Of a stretch of 64,000 bases of DNA, positions 55,332 to 63,644 are shown one piece after another (positions within the stretch are counted from its first letter, which is position 1; each line of letters begins with the position of its first letter). Origin of the DNA: CAINEC01 sp046303115 (GTDB lineage Bacteria; Bacteroidota; Bacteroidia; AKYH767-A; OLB10); assembly GCA_046303115.1 (NCBI GenBank), contig JBKCGZ010000166.1, positions 46,127-110,126 of the forward strand, written 5' to 3'. The translations under genes and the position numbers were made by a program. The notes below the pieces were generated by a model. That model saw only the letters and a program-made list of their open reading frames with translations. It was not told the origin of the DNA and did not search any database.

Positions 55332-56095
55332 GAAATTATCTTTTAATACTACTATGCATCCTTTCATCATGCTTTGCTGTTTCTGCAGCAAATAATCCTA
55401 CTGCAGAACAACAGTATGAAAAAGCTAGTAAGCTTTACAAATCGGGTAATTATGCAGAGGCGAGCATGCAATATCAAAACCTGGTGAATGACGGAAAGAA
55501 AAGTACTGCCTTGTTTTTTAATCTTGGTAATTGCTATTACAAAACAGGCGATTATGCGAAAGCGATTTTGAATTATGAGCGAGCTAAAAAGATTGCTCCT
55601 GCTGATGAAGACATCGAGTATAATTTAAAACTGGCAAATGCGAAGGCTTCTGACAAAATTGATCCTATACCACAATTGTTTTACGAAAAATGGTGGAGTA
55701 TTTTTATTACCACCTTCTCTCCTACTGAATGGTCGGCATTTGCAATTATAACGCTATGGATAGCCGCAGGAGTATTTTTAATTTATTTGTTTGCTAAAAC
55801 CGTAGAGAAGAAAAAGAAAAGCTTTTATGCTGCAACAATTATTTTCGGATTATCACTTTGCTTGTTTATCGTTGCAAGATCAGCGAATCTATTAATTTAT
55901 AACTATAGCTTTGCTATTATAATGGATAGCAGCGCGTATGCTAAAAGTGCTCCTGATGCAAAGGGAACCAATTTGTTTTTGCTGCACAATGGCACCAAGG
56001 TAGAAATCGTGGAAGAGCAAGAAGGCTGGAAGAAAATCAAAATTGCCAATGGCAATACCGGCTGGATGTCGAATGAAGCATTGGAGAATATTTAA
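55328..56095 (+). CDS. batE: BatE-family protein (TPR plus SH3-like domain)
   Basis: 255 residues. Signal peptide ending SAA. TPR repeats (about 22-115: YEKASKLYKSGNYAEASMQY, FFNLGNCYYKTGDYAKAI). Two membrane helices (about 135-190). A C-terminal bacterial SH3-like domain follows (FLLHNGTKVEIVEEQEGWKK). This is the order seen in BatE. Periplasmic TPR and SH3 parts suggest a scaffold for the Bat complex with BatD and the BatA-like protein. Confidence 0.9.
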   Translation: MRNYLLILLCILSSCFAVSAANNPTAEQQYEKASKLYKSGNYAEASMQYQNLVNDGKKSTALFFNLGNCYYKTGDYAKAILNYERAKKIAPADEDIEYNLKLANAKASDKIDPIPQLFYEKWWSIFITTFSPTEWSAFAIITLWIAAGVFLIYLFAKTVEKKKKSFYAATIIFGLSLCLFIVARSANLLIYNYSFAIIMDSSAYAKSAPDAKGTNLFLLHNGTKVEIVEEQEGWKKIKIANGNTGWMSNEALENI

Positions 56096-56097
56096 GG

Positions 56098-56604
56098 ATG
56101 AAGAAAATCCTTTTATTATCCGATACACATGGCTACATAGATGCTGCTATTCTATCGCATGTTGCTAATGCAGATGAAGTATGGCATGCAGGTGATATCG
56201 GCACAATTGAATTAACTGATCGCATTGCTAAATTAAAACCGTTAAGGGCTGTTTATGGCAATATCGACGGACATGTATTACGTTCGGCTTTCCCGTTGGA
56301 TTTGTTTTTTACTTGCGAAGGATTAAAAGTTTTTATCACACATATTGGCGGATATCCTACCCGTTATTCCAAGGGCATTAAAGAAAAACTGATTATGAAC
56401 AGGCCTGATTTATTTATCTGCGGACATAGCCATATTCTGAAAGTTGTCCGTGATCAGCAATTAGGTATTTTACATATGAATCCGGGTGCAGCAGGCGTGC
56501 ATGGATTTCATAAAATGAGAACCATGATACGCTTTGAAATAAAGGCAGGTAAAATGCAGAATGCGGAGGTAATTGAACTCGGATTAAGAGGCTCCTTAGC
56601 GTAA
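56098..56604 (+). CDS. YfcE/MJ0936-type metallophosphodiesterase
   Basis: 168 residues. Metallophosphatase motifs in order: LLLSDTHGY, WHAGDIGT, VYGNIDG, FICGHSHILKV and HMNPGAAG. Acts on small phosphodiesters with divalent metals; the physiological substrate is unknown. Two bases after batE, so probably in the same transcript. Its end overlaps the convergent DUF4293 gene by 9 bases. Confidence 0.9.
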   Translation: MKKILLLSDTHGYIDAAILSHVANADEVWHAGDIGTIELTDRIAKLKPLRAVYGNIDGHVLRSAFPLDLFFTCEGLKVFITHIGGYPTRYSKGIKEKLIMNRPDLFICGHSHILKVVRDQQLGILHMNPGAAGVHGFHKMRTMIRFEIKAGKMQNAEVIELGLRGSLA

Positions 56605-57078
56605 ACGATCGGCTGAACGGACTAACTCATCATCTTTTTTAATTCCACGAAGTGCCAACACAATAAGTAGCGGAACAAGCACTACAATAGCCGTGAAAGG
56701 ATAAAGTTTAAACTGATACCCTGCTCCTGATAATACACGAAGTGTATTGATGCCTGATAGGAAAAAGCCTACCCAAGCAAGAGACAACAACAACATGATT
56801 TTACAAATCGTCATTTGCTTTTTTCTTGATTTATACATCCAAGCTGTGATTAAGGACAAGAATCCAACAAATAATAGAATCAAACCAAGATATGGGGCAT
56901 TAGAGATTACTGTTTCCTGAGCTTTATCGGTACCAGTAATTTTCCAGACCGTAGCTGTGTATGAAATGGTGCTTTTAGCCGTTTCTCCAGGGGTTAATTC
57001 GTATAATTTCACAGAGGCAACCGTGAAGCAAATAGCAGCAATAAGGGCGAGATATAAGGTTTGAATGCGTTGTATCAT
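56596..57078 (-). CDS. DUF4293 membrane protein
   Basis: 160 residues. The start MIQRIQTLYLALIAAICF with the Gln-Arg-Ile-Gln motif, four hydrophobic helices and a short periplasmic segment after the first helix define the DUF4293 family, found in Bacteroidota. Function unknown. Single-gene unit divergent from rho. Confidence 0.88.
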   Translation of the reverse strand: MIQRIQTLYLALIAAICFTVASVKLYELTPGETAKSTISYTATVWKITGTDKAQETVISNAPYLGLILLFVGFLSLITAWMYKSRKKQMTICKIMLLLSLAWVGFFLSGINTLRVLSGAGYQFKLYPFTAIVVLVPLLIVLALRGIKKDDELVRSADRLR

Positions 57079-57165
57079 GGGGGCTAAATTATCTAAAAAT
57101 CAATAAATGCCCTACATAGTGAATATAGCCTTGTTAATAAAATATGGAGATTTTGAATAGAAGTC

Positions 57166-57195
57166 TTGACATTATATGTTAAAAAGCCGTATTAT
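57166..57195 (+). promoter_or_regulatory. Possible promoter in the rho leader
   Basis: TTGACA (57166-57171), 18 bases, TATTAT (57190-57195): a classical -35/-10 pair. Bacteroidota usually use TAnnTTTG instead, so this may be chance. The leader of about 130 bases to rho holds a small CTTCGA/TCGAAG hairpin (about 57238-57253), then a C-rich, G-poor stretch (about 57256-57280) of the sort Rho binds. Confidence 0.3.
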
Positions 57196-57336
57196 TGTGG
57201 TGTAATTGCCCGTCTGGCGATTTTTGTTCTGCTACCTCTTCGAATTGTCGAAGAAATCACAACTCCCAACTTATCTCATTTAAAAATTGTAACGCTTCAG
57301 AGCGTATATGTTTTTACAAACCTTTAAAGAAATATT

Positions 57337-59070
57337 ATGTTTGACATCATTCAGTTGAATGAAAAGCTATTGCCTGAACTAAAAGAACTGGCAAAAAAAT
57401 TAAAAATTGAAGCTTTTGAAAATCTTAAAAAACAAGATTTAATTTACAAAATCCTAGACCATCAAGCCTTGCATCCAGATATCGATTATGCTGGATTAGG
57501 TATTGATGCCCCTGCAAAAGTTGAATCATCTAAGCCAGTGAAATCGAAGAAAACAGCTCCTTCAAAAGAAGAAGCGGAGGTTAAAAAACCAAAAGCCGTG
57601 AAAGAAGAAAAATCAGAGGGGGCAGCTGAAAAAACAAGCGCTCCTGCACCTGCTCAAGTCCGTACGCAACCTGACAATAACGATGGTCGTCCGAAACGCC
57701 AACGTATTATTCCAGGTAAACCAGAAGGCGAAGAGCGAGTTGCTCCTCCGGCAAGACAACAATCACCAGCAGTTGTTGCTGAGTCTGCTCCTGTTGCTAC
57801 ACCTGCGGTTGTAGAAAACATGACTCCTGCTCCATCGCAAGAAGTTAAAGAGCCTGCACCATCACGACCAGCACATGAAAATCAAAAACCTGCTTATCCG
57901 CAACGCGAATTTCAAAACAGACGTCCTGTGCAAAACCAAGAGCCTGCATTTGACTTTGGTGGTAATGTGCAAACAGAAGGTGTATTGGAATTAATGCCGG
58001 AAGGATTTGGATTCTTGCGTTCATCAGACTATAACTACTTACCATCTCCTGATGATGTTTTTGTAGCGCAAAATCATATTAAGCAATACGGATTAAAAAC
58101 GGGTGATACTATTCGTTGTGCGGTAAGGCCTCCCCGTGAGGGCGAAAAATATTTTCCATTAGTGAAAATAGAAACCATCAACGGACAAGCACCTGAGATT
58201 ATTCGTGATCGTGTGCCATTTGATTTCTTAACGCCATTGTTTGCGCATGAGAAGTTCAATTTAATTCATGGTCCATCGAATTATTCAACGCGGGTAATGG
58301 ATTTATTTACTCCGATTGGTAAAGGACAACGTGGATTAATTGTAGCGCAGCCTAAGACGGGTAAAACAGTTTTATTAAAAGAAGTTGCAAATGCAATTGC
58401 TTCAAACCATCCAGAAGTTTATTTAATTATTTTATTAATTGATGAACGTCCGGAAGAGGTAACCGATATGGCACGTAGTGTAAAAGCGGAAGTTATTTCA
58501 TCTACGTTTGATGAGCCTGCAGATCGTCATGTGAAGATTGCGAATATCGTTTTAGAGAAAGCGAAGAGAATGGTTGAATGTGGACATGATGTATGTATCT
58601 TATTAGACTCTATTACACGTTTAGCGCGTGCTTATAACACGGTTGCTCCTGCATCTGGTAAAGTATTATCAGGTGGTGTGGAAGCAAACGCATTACAAAA
58701 GCCTAAGCGATTCTTTGGAGCTGCTCGTAAGATTGAGAATGGTGGATCATTAACGATTCTTGCAACTGCATTAACAGATACAGGATCGAAGATGGATGAA
58801 GTAATCTTTGAAGAATTCAAAGGAACGGGTAATATGGAATTACAGTTAGATCGTAAGTTAGCGAACAAGCGTGTTTTCCCTGCTATTGACTTAGTAGCAT
58901 CCAGTACGCGAAGAGATGATTTATTGTTAGACCGTGAGATGTTACAGAAGATGTGGATTTTAAGGAATCACTTAGCGGATATGAATCCGATTGAAGCAAT
59001 GGACTTCTTACTCGACCGTATGCGTGGTACTAAATCGAATGAAGAGTTTTTAATCTCGATGAATTCGTAA
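57337..59070 (+). CDS. rho: Transcription termination factor Rho
   Basis: 577 residues, longer than the usual 420. The N-terminal Rho_N helices (about 8-45: LPELKELAKKLKIEAFENL) are followed by a disordered Lys/Ala/Pro/Glu-rich insertion (about 60-200) typical of bacteroidal Rho, then the RNA-binding cold-shock-like domain (LELMPEGFGFLRSSDYNYLP). The ATPase has Walker A PKTGKTVLL (near 338), the catalytic LLIDERPEEVTDM and the Q-loop/R-loop region (LDSITRLARAYN; GGSLTILATALTDTGSKMD). The insertion ends with a PQREFQNRRPVQNQ stretch that may bind RNA. Confidence 0.97.
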   Translation: MFDIIQLNEKLLPELKELAKKLKIEAFENLKKQDLIYKILDHQALHPDIDYAGLGIDAPAKVESSKPVKSKKTAPSKEEAEVKKPKAVKEEKSEGAAEKTSAPAPAQVRTQPDNNDGRPKRQRIIPGKPEGEERVAPPARQQSPAVVAESAPVATPAVVENMTPAPSQEVKEPAPSRPAHENQKPAYPQREFQNRRPVQNQEPAFDFGGNVQTEGVLELMPEGFGFLRSSDYNYLPSPDDVFVAQNHIKQYGLKTGDTIRCAVRPPREGEKYFPLVKIETINGQAPEIIRDRVPFDFLTPLFAHEKFNLIHGPSNYSTRVMDLFTPIGKGQRGLIVAQPKTGKTVLLKEVANAIASNHPEVYLIILLIDERPEEVTDMARSVKAEVISSTFDEPADRHVKIANIVLEKAKRMVECGHDVCILLDSITRLARAYNTVAPASGKVLSGGVEANALQKPKRFFGAARKIENGGSLTILATALTDTGSKMDEVIFEEFKGTGNMELQLDRKLANKRVFPAIDLVASSTRRDDLLLDREMLQKMWILRNHLADMNPIEAMDFLLDRMRGTKSNEEFLISMNS

Positions 59071-59084
59071 TTAATTTTGAATAT

Positions 59085-59119
59085 AAAAGAAAAGGCTGTC
59101 GTGAGATGGCCTTTTCTTT
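59085..59119 (+). terminator. Terminator after rho
   Basis: AAAGAAAAGGC pairs with GCCTTTTCTTT over a 13-base loop, ending in a T-run. The stem is partly A/T, which is modest but well placed between convergent genes. Confidence 0.8.
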
Positions 59120-59131
59120 CAGGAAATTATC

Positions 59132-60475
59132 TCAACTGATTATTTTCAAATCCAACCCATCAAACGTCCCAGAACTCATCATTAAAACCACATCTCCATT
59201 TTTAGGGATTGAATTAAGATGATTTTTTAATTTTTCAGTTGTATCAATTACAATAACATCTTCTCTGCTAAATGATTTGCGTACTTGCTCTACTGTTATT
59301 GGTGGAAGTTTTTTATGCTCGATGGTATGTGCATTAAAATAAACGATGGCTTCATCTGCAAGATCCATTGAGTTTGCATATTCATCAAGAAAGGCCGCAT
59401 TCAAACTACTGAATGTATGCAGCTCCATGCACGCAACTAATCGTCGATTTGTAAATTGTTCTTTCACTGCTGCAATGGTTGCTTTTAACTTTGAAGGAGA
59501 ATGCGCGAAATCTTTATATACAATTCGTTCGTTACTACGGAATACTAATTCTAATCGACGAGCTGCACCTTTAAAAGTTGAAATAGCTTTATAAAATTGC
59601 TCATCGCTCACTCCTATTTCATTACAAATTTTTCTTGCGCCTTCGATGTTCATCAGATTATGTTTTCCGAAGACCATTAATGAAACATCTCCTAATTCAG
59701 TATGTAGATAAGTAATTCCATCTAGTATTTCATGAGACGGAACTGTATATGGTAATTTCTTTACAGTATCGTTTGTCACTTTACTCACATTTACTACTTC
59801 CTCATCATTCTCGCAATACACTAATGTTCCATTTGCGGGTAGCTGTCGGACAAAAATTCGGAACTGCTCTACATAATTATCAAATGTTGGAAACACATTA
59901 ATATGATCCCATGCAATACCACTCAACAAAGCAATGTCTGCATGATACAAATGAAACTTTGGTCGGCGATCGATGGGAGACGATAAATATTCATCGCCCT
60001 CTAAAATAATCACTGGTGCATCATGACTTAATCGCACCATGGTATCAAAACCTTCTAACTGCGATCCAACCATATAATCGAATTGCATATTACAAGCACT
60101 CAACACATGTAAAATCATTGCGGTGATGGATGTCTTACCATGACTTCCTCCTATTACAACACGGCGTTTATCTTTCGATTGCTCGTATAAATATTCAGGA
60201 TAAGAAAATATTTTAAGTCCAAGTTCTTTTGCCTTTACCAACTCTGGATTATCAATACGCGCATGCATCCCTAAAATAATGGCATCGATATCCGCAGTAA
60301 TCTTTTCAGGAAACCAACCCATTTCTGCTGGAAGCAATCCTACTCTCGCTAAACGACTTTTAGATGGCTCATTGATTTCATCATCAGAACCTGTGACGTT
60401 ATATCCTTTACTATATAATGCTAATGCTAAATTGTGCATGGCAGCGCCACCTATCGCGATAAAATGAATTCTCAT
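59132..60475 (-). CDS. mpl: Mur ligase family protein, Mpl type (murein peptide ligase)
   Basis: 447 residues. The N-terminal Rossmann FIAIGGAAMHNLALALYSKG with GSDDEINEP is the MurC/Mpl class. The ATP-binding loop is VIGGSHGKTSITAMIL. ILEGDEYLSSPIDRRPKFHL and LSGIAWDHINVFPTFDNYV are conserved substrate and metal segments; the C-terminal domain has VYKDFAHSPSKLKATI. Mpl joins recycled tripeptide (L-Ala-gamma-D-Glu-mDAP) to UDP-MurNAc. AWDHINVFPTFDNY and the HSPSK in place of MurC's DY(A/G)HHP favour Mpl over MurC. Single gene, convergent with rho. Confidence 0.82.
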   Translation of the reverse strand: MRIHFIAIGGAAMHNLALALYSKGYNVTGSDDEINEPSKSRLARVGLLPAEMGWFPEKITADIDAIILGMHARIDNPELVKAKELGLKIFSYPEYLYEQSKDKRRVVIGGSHGKTSITAMILHVLSACNMQFDYMVGSQLEGFDTMVRLSHDAPVIILEGDEYLSSPIDRRPKFHLYHADIALLSGIAWDHINVFPTFDNYVEQFRIFVRQLPANGTLVYCENDEEVVNVSKVTNDTVKKLPYTVPSHEILDGITYLHTELGDVSLMVFGKHNLMNIEGARKICNEIGVSDEQFYKAISTFKGAARRLELVFRSNERIVYKDFAHSPSKLKATIAAVKEQFTNRRLVACMELHTFSSLNAAFLDEYANSMDLADEAIVYFNAHTIEHKKLPPITVEQVRKSFSREDVIVIDTTEKLKNHLNSIPKNGDVVLMMSSGTFDGLDLKIIS

Positions 60476-60492
60476 ACAACTAAATTTGATTT

Positions 60493-60500
60493 CAAAGTTA
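60493..60500 (-). promoter_or_regulatory. Candidate -7 box for the Mpl gene
   Basis: TAACTTTG on the minus strand, exact TAnnTTTG match, 17 bases before the ATG at 60475. No -33 TTTG at the expected distance. Confidence 0.4.
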
Positions 60501-60604
60501 TTGTTCCAATGAAATAAAAATCGAACAAACCAGCCTACTTAATAACAATGATTTGTGAAGAGGTGAATTCAAATCAATTAAATACTTTTACAAAAATTTA
60601 TTTT

Positions 60605-61444
60605 ATGCAATTACATACAATCAATACGGGATTATTTAAACTTGATGGAGGTGCAATGTTTGGCGTTGTGCCAAAAACATTATGGAGTAAATCGTACCCA
60701 GCAGATGAAAATAATATGTGCACCTGGGCTATGCGATGTCTTTTGATAGAAGATAATAATCGTTTGATTTTAGTGGATAATGGAATTGGAAATAAACAAG
60801 ATGATAAGTTCTTTGGACATTATTACTTGCATGGTAATGATTCATTGGATGCGTCTTTGAAATCATTAGGCTATACAAAAGATGATATCACCGATGTGTT
60901 TTTAACGCATTTGCATTTTGATCATTGTGGTGGAAGCATTGAATGGAATTCAAGTAAAGATGGTTTCCGTCCCGCTTTTAAAAACGCAGTGTTTTGGAGT
61001 AATGAAAAACATTGGGAATGGGCTACTAAGCCGAATGCAAGAGAAAAGGCTTCATTCCTGAAAGAAAATATTTTACCCATTCAAGAATCTGGTCAACTGA
61101 AATTTATTCAAGAAGGAGATGTATTTTCAAAAGGCATCAACATCAAATACATGTACGGACATACGGATGCAATGATGTTACCTTGCATTGAGTATAAAGG
61201 AAGAATGATTGTTTTTATGGCGGATTTATTACCTGCAACAGCTCACCTTCCTATTCCTTATGTGATGGGATATGATACTCGTCCGCTGTTAACCTTAGAT
61301 GAGAAAACAAAATTCTTGAATGAAGCAGTAGCAAATGATTATGTTTTATTTTTCGAACATGATGCGATTAACGAATGTTGCACTTTAAAAAATACAGAGA
61401 AAGGAATTCGCGTGAATGAAACTTTTAAGCTGAGTGAATTGTAA
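60605..61444 (+). CDS. MBL-fold metallo-hydrolase
   Basis: 279 residues from the ATG at 60605 (MQLHTINTGLFKLDGG); the upstream frame to 60548 adds a non-conserved segment. Metallo-beta-lactamase motif THLHFDHCGG (HxHxDH), later MYGHTDAM and FMADLLPATAH metal residues, and FFEHDAIN near the end. Resembles the quorum-quenching-lactonase-like or general MBL hydrolases; the substrate is unknown. No signal peptide. It abuts the convergent comEC gene. Confidence 0.85.
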   Translation: MQLHTINTGLFKLDGGAMFGVVPKTLWSKSYPADENNMCTWAMRCLLIEDNNRLILVDNGIGNKQDDKFFGHYYLHGNDSLDASLKSLGYTKDDITDVFLTHLHFDHCGGSIEWNSSKDGFRPAFKNAVFWSNEKHWEWATKPNAREKASFLKENILPIQESGQLKFIQEGDVFSKGINIKYMYGHTDAMMLPCIEYKGRMIVFMADLLPATAHLPIPYVMGYDTRPLLTLDEKTKFLNEAVANDYVLFFEHDAINECCTLKNTEKGIRVNETFKLSEL

Positions 61445-63031
61445 TCAACTTAATTCATACATCAAACTAACAACTAACATCAATGCATATCCGCTCAAGA
61501 ATGCTAATAGTGATAAGTAACTTTTTGTAGATAACCAATCAACTATCATAAAAACGACAAAATAAAGAATCAAGCATTGTAGCAAGGTGATATCAATATT
61601 ATTGGTGACGGCACCTTTAATTTTTGTTAGCCATTGTAAAAAATCATTCATCGAGCAAATCACCTTTTCATTACAGAAGGAAATAATGTTGAGTAAATAT
61701 GTCCATTTTTGAAATGCAATTTGTGCAATTGATAAATAAATAGCCATTGTGCTTAATGGTATAACTACCCAGTTCGCAAGAATAAAATAATTAGGGAACT
61801 TTCCGAATAGAAACAAACTTACGGGAAGCGTCATAATTTGTGCAGCAATTGATACAGAAGTAAACTCCCATAGTTTATAACCGTACTTGTTTTTCACTCT
61901 CCAAAGTCCTACAATTTTAGGTTGCAAATAAACAATTCCGTATACAGCCAGATAAGATAGAATAAAACCTTTATCGGTTAAGTAAAAAGGATTATACAAC
62001 AACAACGCAAACATAGAAAGTACGAGTGAATTATAAATTGGGCTATTTCCATTGATCCATTTACCAATAATAACTACGGTTAACATAGTCGCCGCTCTGA
62101 ATACAGAAGCTGATGATCCCGACAAAATACTATACATCCAAATCAGAATTAGCATGAGTAAAAAATAGAAATGTTTGGTGTATTTATTCCGTTCGAGTTT
62201 CCCGAACAACGTAACAAGCAAAAGATAAATCACGCCTACATGCATACCGGACACTGATAATACATGTAAAGTTCCAGAGTCGGTATAGGCCTGATAAACA
62301 GTTTTAGAAATATCATCATCATCGCCAATGAGCAAAGCTGACGCAACTGCATAAGCATCGATATTATGCAGAGAATTCTTTAATACATCATGACATTGTT
62401 CACGATATTGATAAGCGTGAGCTATGAAAACATTTCCTTGATTCACAGCAATTAATTTCCATTCATTCGACTTTACATATGCTTGCTGAAACACTTGTTT
62501 ATTAGAAAGATATTTTTTGTAATCAAAATTAGAGTTTGGAATATTCTCAATAGTTCTGTAATTTAAAATTGTCGAAATTTCATCTCCATATTTCAACTTT
62601 AGTGAAGTACTATCCTTTTTAAAATAAAGTAAAATTTTTCCGCAAGAATTTATATTGCCAACTTGTATTACATCCGCAAATACCTTTATCGACTTTGGCT
62701 TAACTTTGGGAATAGAAGTAATGATTATTCGTGAATGTTCATTTGAAAATTTTGAGTAGTGATTTAAATAAAGATTTTCTCGATGTGTATTTGTATGTAA
62801 ATAACCTAAAAGCATCAACACAAAATAAAAAACGATTTGCTTGTTTATTGATTTAAACAAGTGCTGGTAGACAACAAAACATAGTATTATTATAATACCT
62901 ATTAACACAATAAAATTCAACGAGCCCAATCCGGTTAGATTAAGAATTATTCCGGTGAGAAACGGAATCAATATCCTAAGTACAGGAACGGCTTTAAACA
63001 GAGGCCAGTTATGTGCGTGTGTGTAAATCAC
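61445..63031 (-). CDS. comEC: ComEC/Rec2-family competence membrane protein, short form
   Basis: 528 residues. N-terminal helices with a DUF4131-type soluble OB-like part (about 60-200), then the Competence domain with GTLHVLSVSGMHVGVIYLLL and about seven more helices. It is the channel for DNA uptake in transformable bacteria. The C-terminal MBL nuclease domain found in long ComEC proteins is absent: the chain ends after the last helix (ALMLVVSLMYELS). The adjacent MBL gene on the other strand is not an obvious substitute. Single-gene unit. Confidence 0.87.
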   Translation of the reverse strand: MIYTHAHNWPLFKAVPVLRILIPFLTGIILNLTGLGSLNFIVLIGIIIILCFVVYQHLFKSINKQIVFYFVLMLLGYLHTNTHRENLYLNHYSKFSNEHSRIIITSIPKVKPKSIKVFADVIQVGNINSCGKILLYFKKDSTSLKLKYGDEISTILNYRTIENIPNSNFDYKKYLSNKQVFQQAYVKSNEWKLIAVNQGNVFIAHAYQYREQCHDVLKNSLHNIDAYAVASALLIGDDDDISKTVYQAYTDSGTLHVLSVSGMHVGVIYLLLVTLFGKLERNKYTKHFYFLLMLILIWMYSILSGSSASVFRAATMLTVVIIGKWINGNSPIYNSLVLSMFALLLYNPFYLTDKGFILSYLAVYGIVYLQPKIVGLWRVKNKYGYKLWEFTSVSIAAQIMTLPVSLFLFGKFPNYFILANWVVIPLSTMAIYLSIAQIAFQKWTYLLNIISFCNEKVICSMNDFLQWLTKIKGAVTNNIDITLLQCLILYFVVFMIVDWLSTKSYLSLLAFLSGYALMLVVSLMYELS

Positions 63032-63123
63032 AGCAACAAATTTAATTCAGCAAAAATTGAACAACCGGTATTAAGTATTTACAAACGATTAATTTGATTT
63101 GAAGATTTGAAGATTTGTCTTGA

Positions 63124-63510
63124 TAGATATCTGGATTGACAATGTGCTAATTTTCTCGCGAGGCTTCGCGATGTGCTAATGTGACAATTTGATGAACTGT
63201 AAACCTTTTTTAGGACGGGGCACATAAAAGTGCTCAACACCATGGGGGGGACGGCAGCCCCACCCCGCGGTAAAAATAAACACTAGGCAGTATTTATTCG
63301 GTTAGTAAACATTTACAAACGTTTAAGTTAATTTGCTAATGGGGGAATGTACTAATGTGCTAATGTGCTCGCGAGGCTTCGCGATGTGCTAATCTGACAA
63401 TTTGAAAATGAAATGATGAAGCGTACTCGCAGAGTTCTGCTTCAGCGTGGGCTAATCTGTTAATTTGAAAATATGCTAATTTGCCAATCTGCTAATAGAG
63501 AATTTGAAAT
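63124..63510. repeat. Degenerate TGTGCTAAT-type repeats with a repeated small hairpin
   Basis: About eight copies of GCTAAT with TGTG, TTTG or TCTG flanks are scattered through this spacer, as in TGTGCTAATGTGACAATTTG. An identical 26-base stretch occurs at 63155-63180 and 63368-63393; it contains the hairpin TCGCGA-GGCT-TCGCGA. Between the copies (about 63240-63280) lies a G-run/C-run element, GGGGGG then CCCCACCCC. The whole 63032-63644 gap shows no gene. Confidence 0.7.
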
Positions 63511-63578
63511 AAATTAATCAAGATGTGATCTTAATTCCTCTTGAAGTAAAAATATAAATTATCCAACCACTATAAAAC

Positions 63579-63607
63579 AAGAGCGGCAGCCAAATGGCTG
63601 CCGCTCT
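63579..63607 (-). terminator. Terminator of the T9SS cargo gene at the right edge
   Basis: AAGAGCGGCAGCC and GGCTGCCGCTCTT form a perfect 13-bp stem around AAAT, 38 bases after the minus-strand stop at 63645, followed on that strand by T-rich sequence. Confidence 0.85.
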
Positions 63608-63644
63608 TACATTTTGTATTTACTAAGGGAAAATCCCTAGCGCA

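Noticed and set aside
63124..63510. CRISPR or tRNA-linked repeats
   Set aside because: Repeats are short and degenerate, with no constant spacer length and no tRNA cloverleaf.
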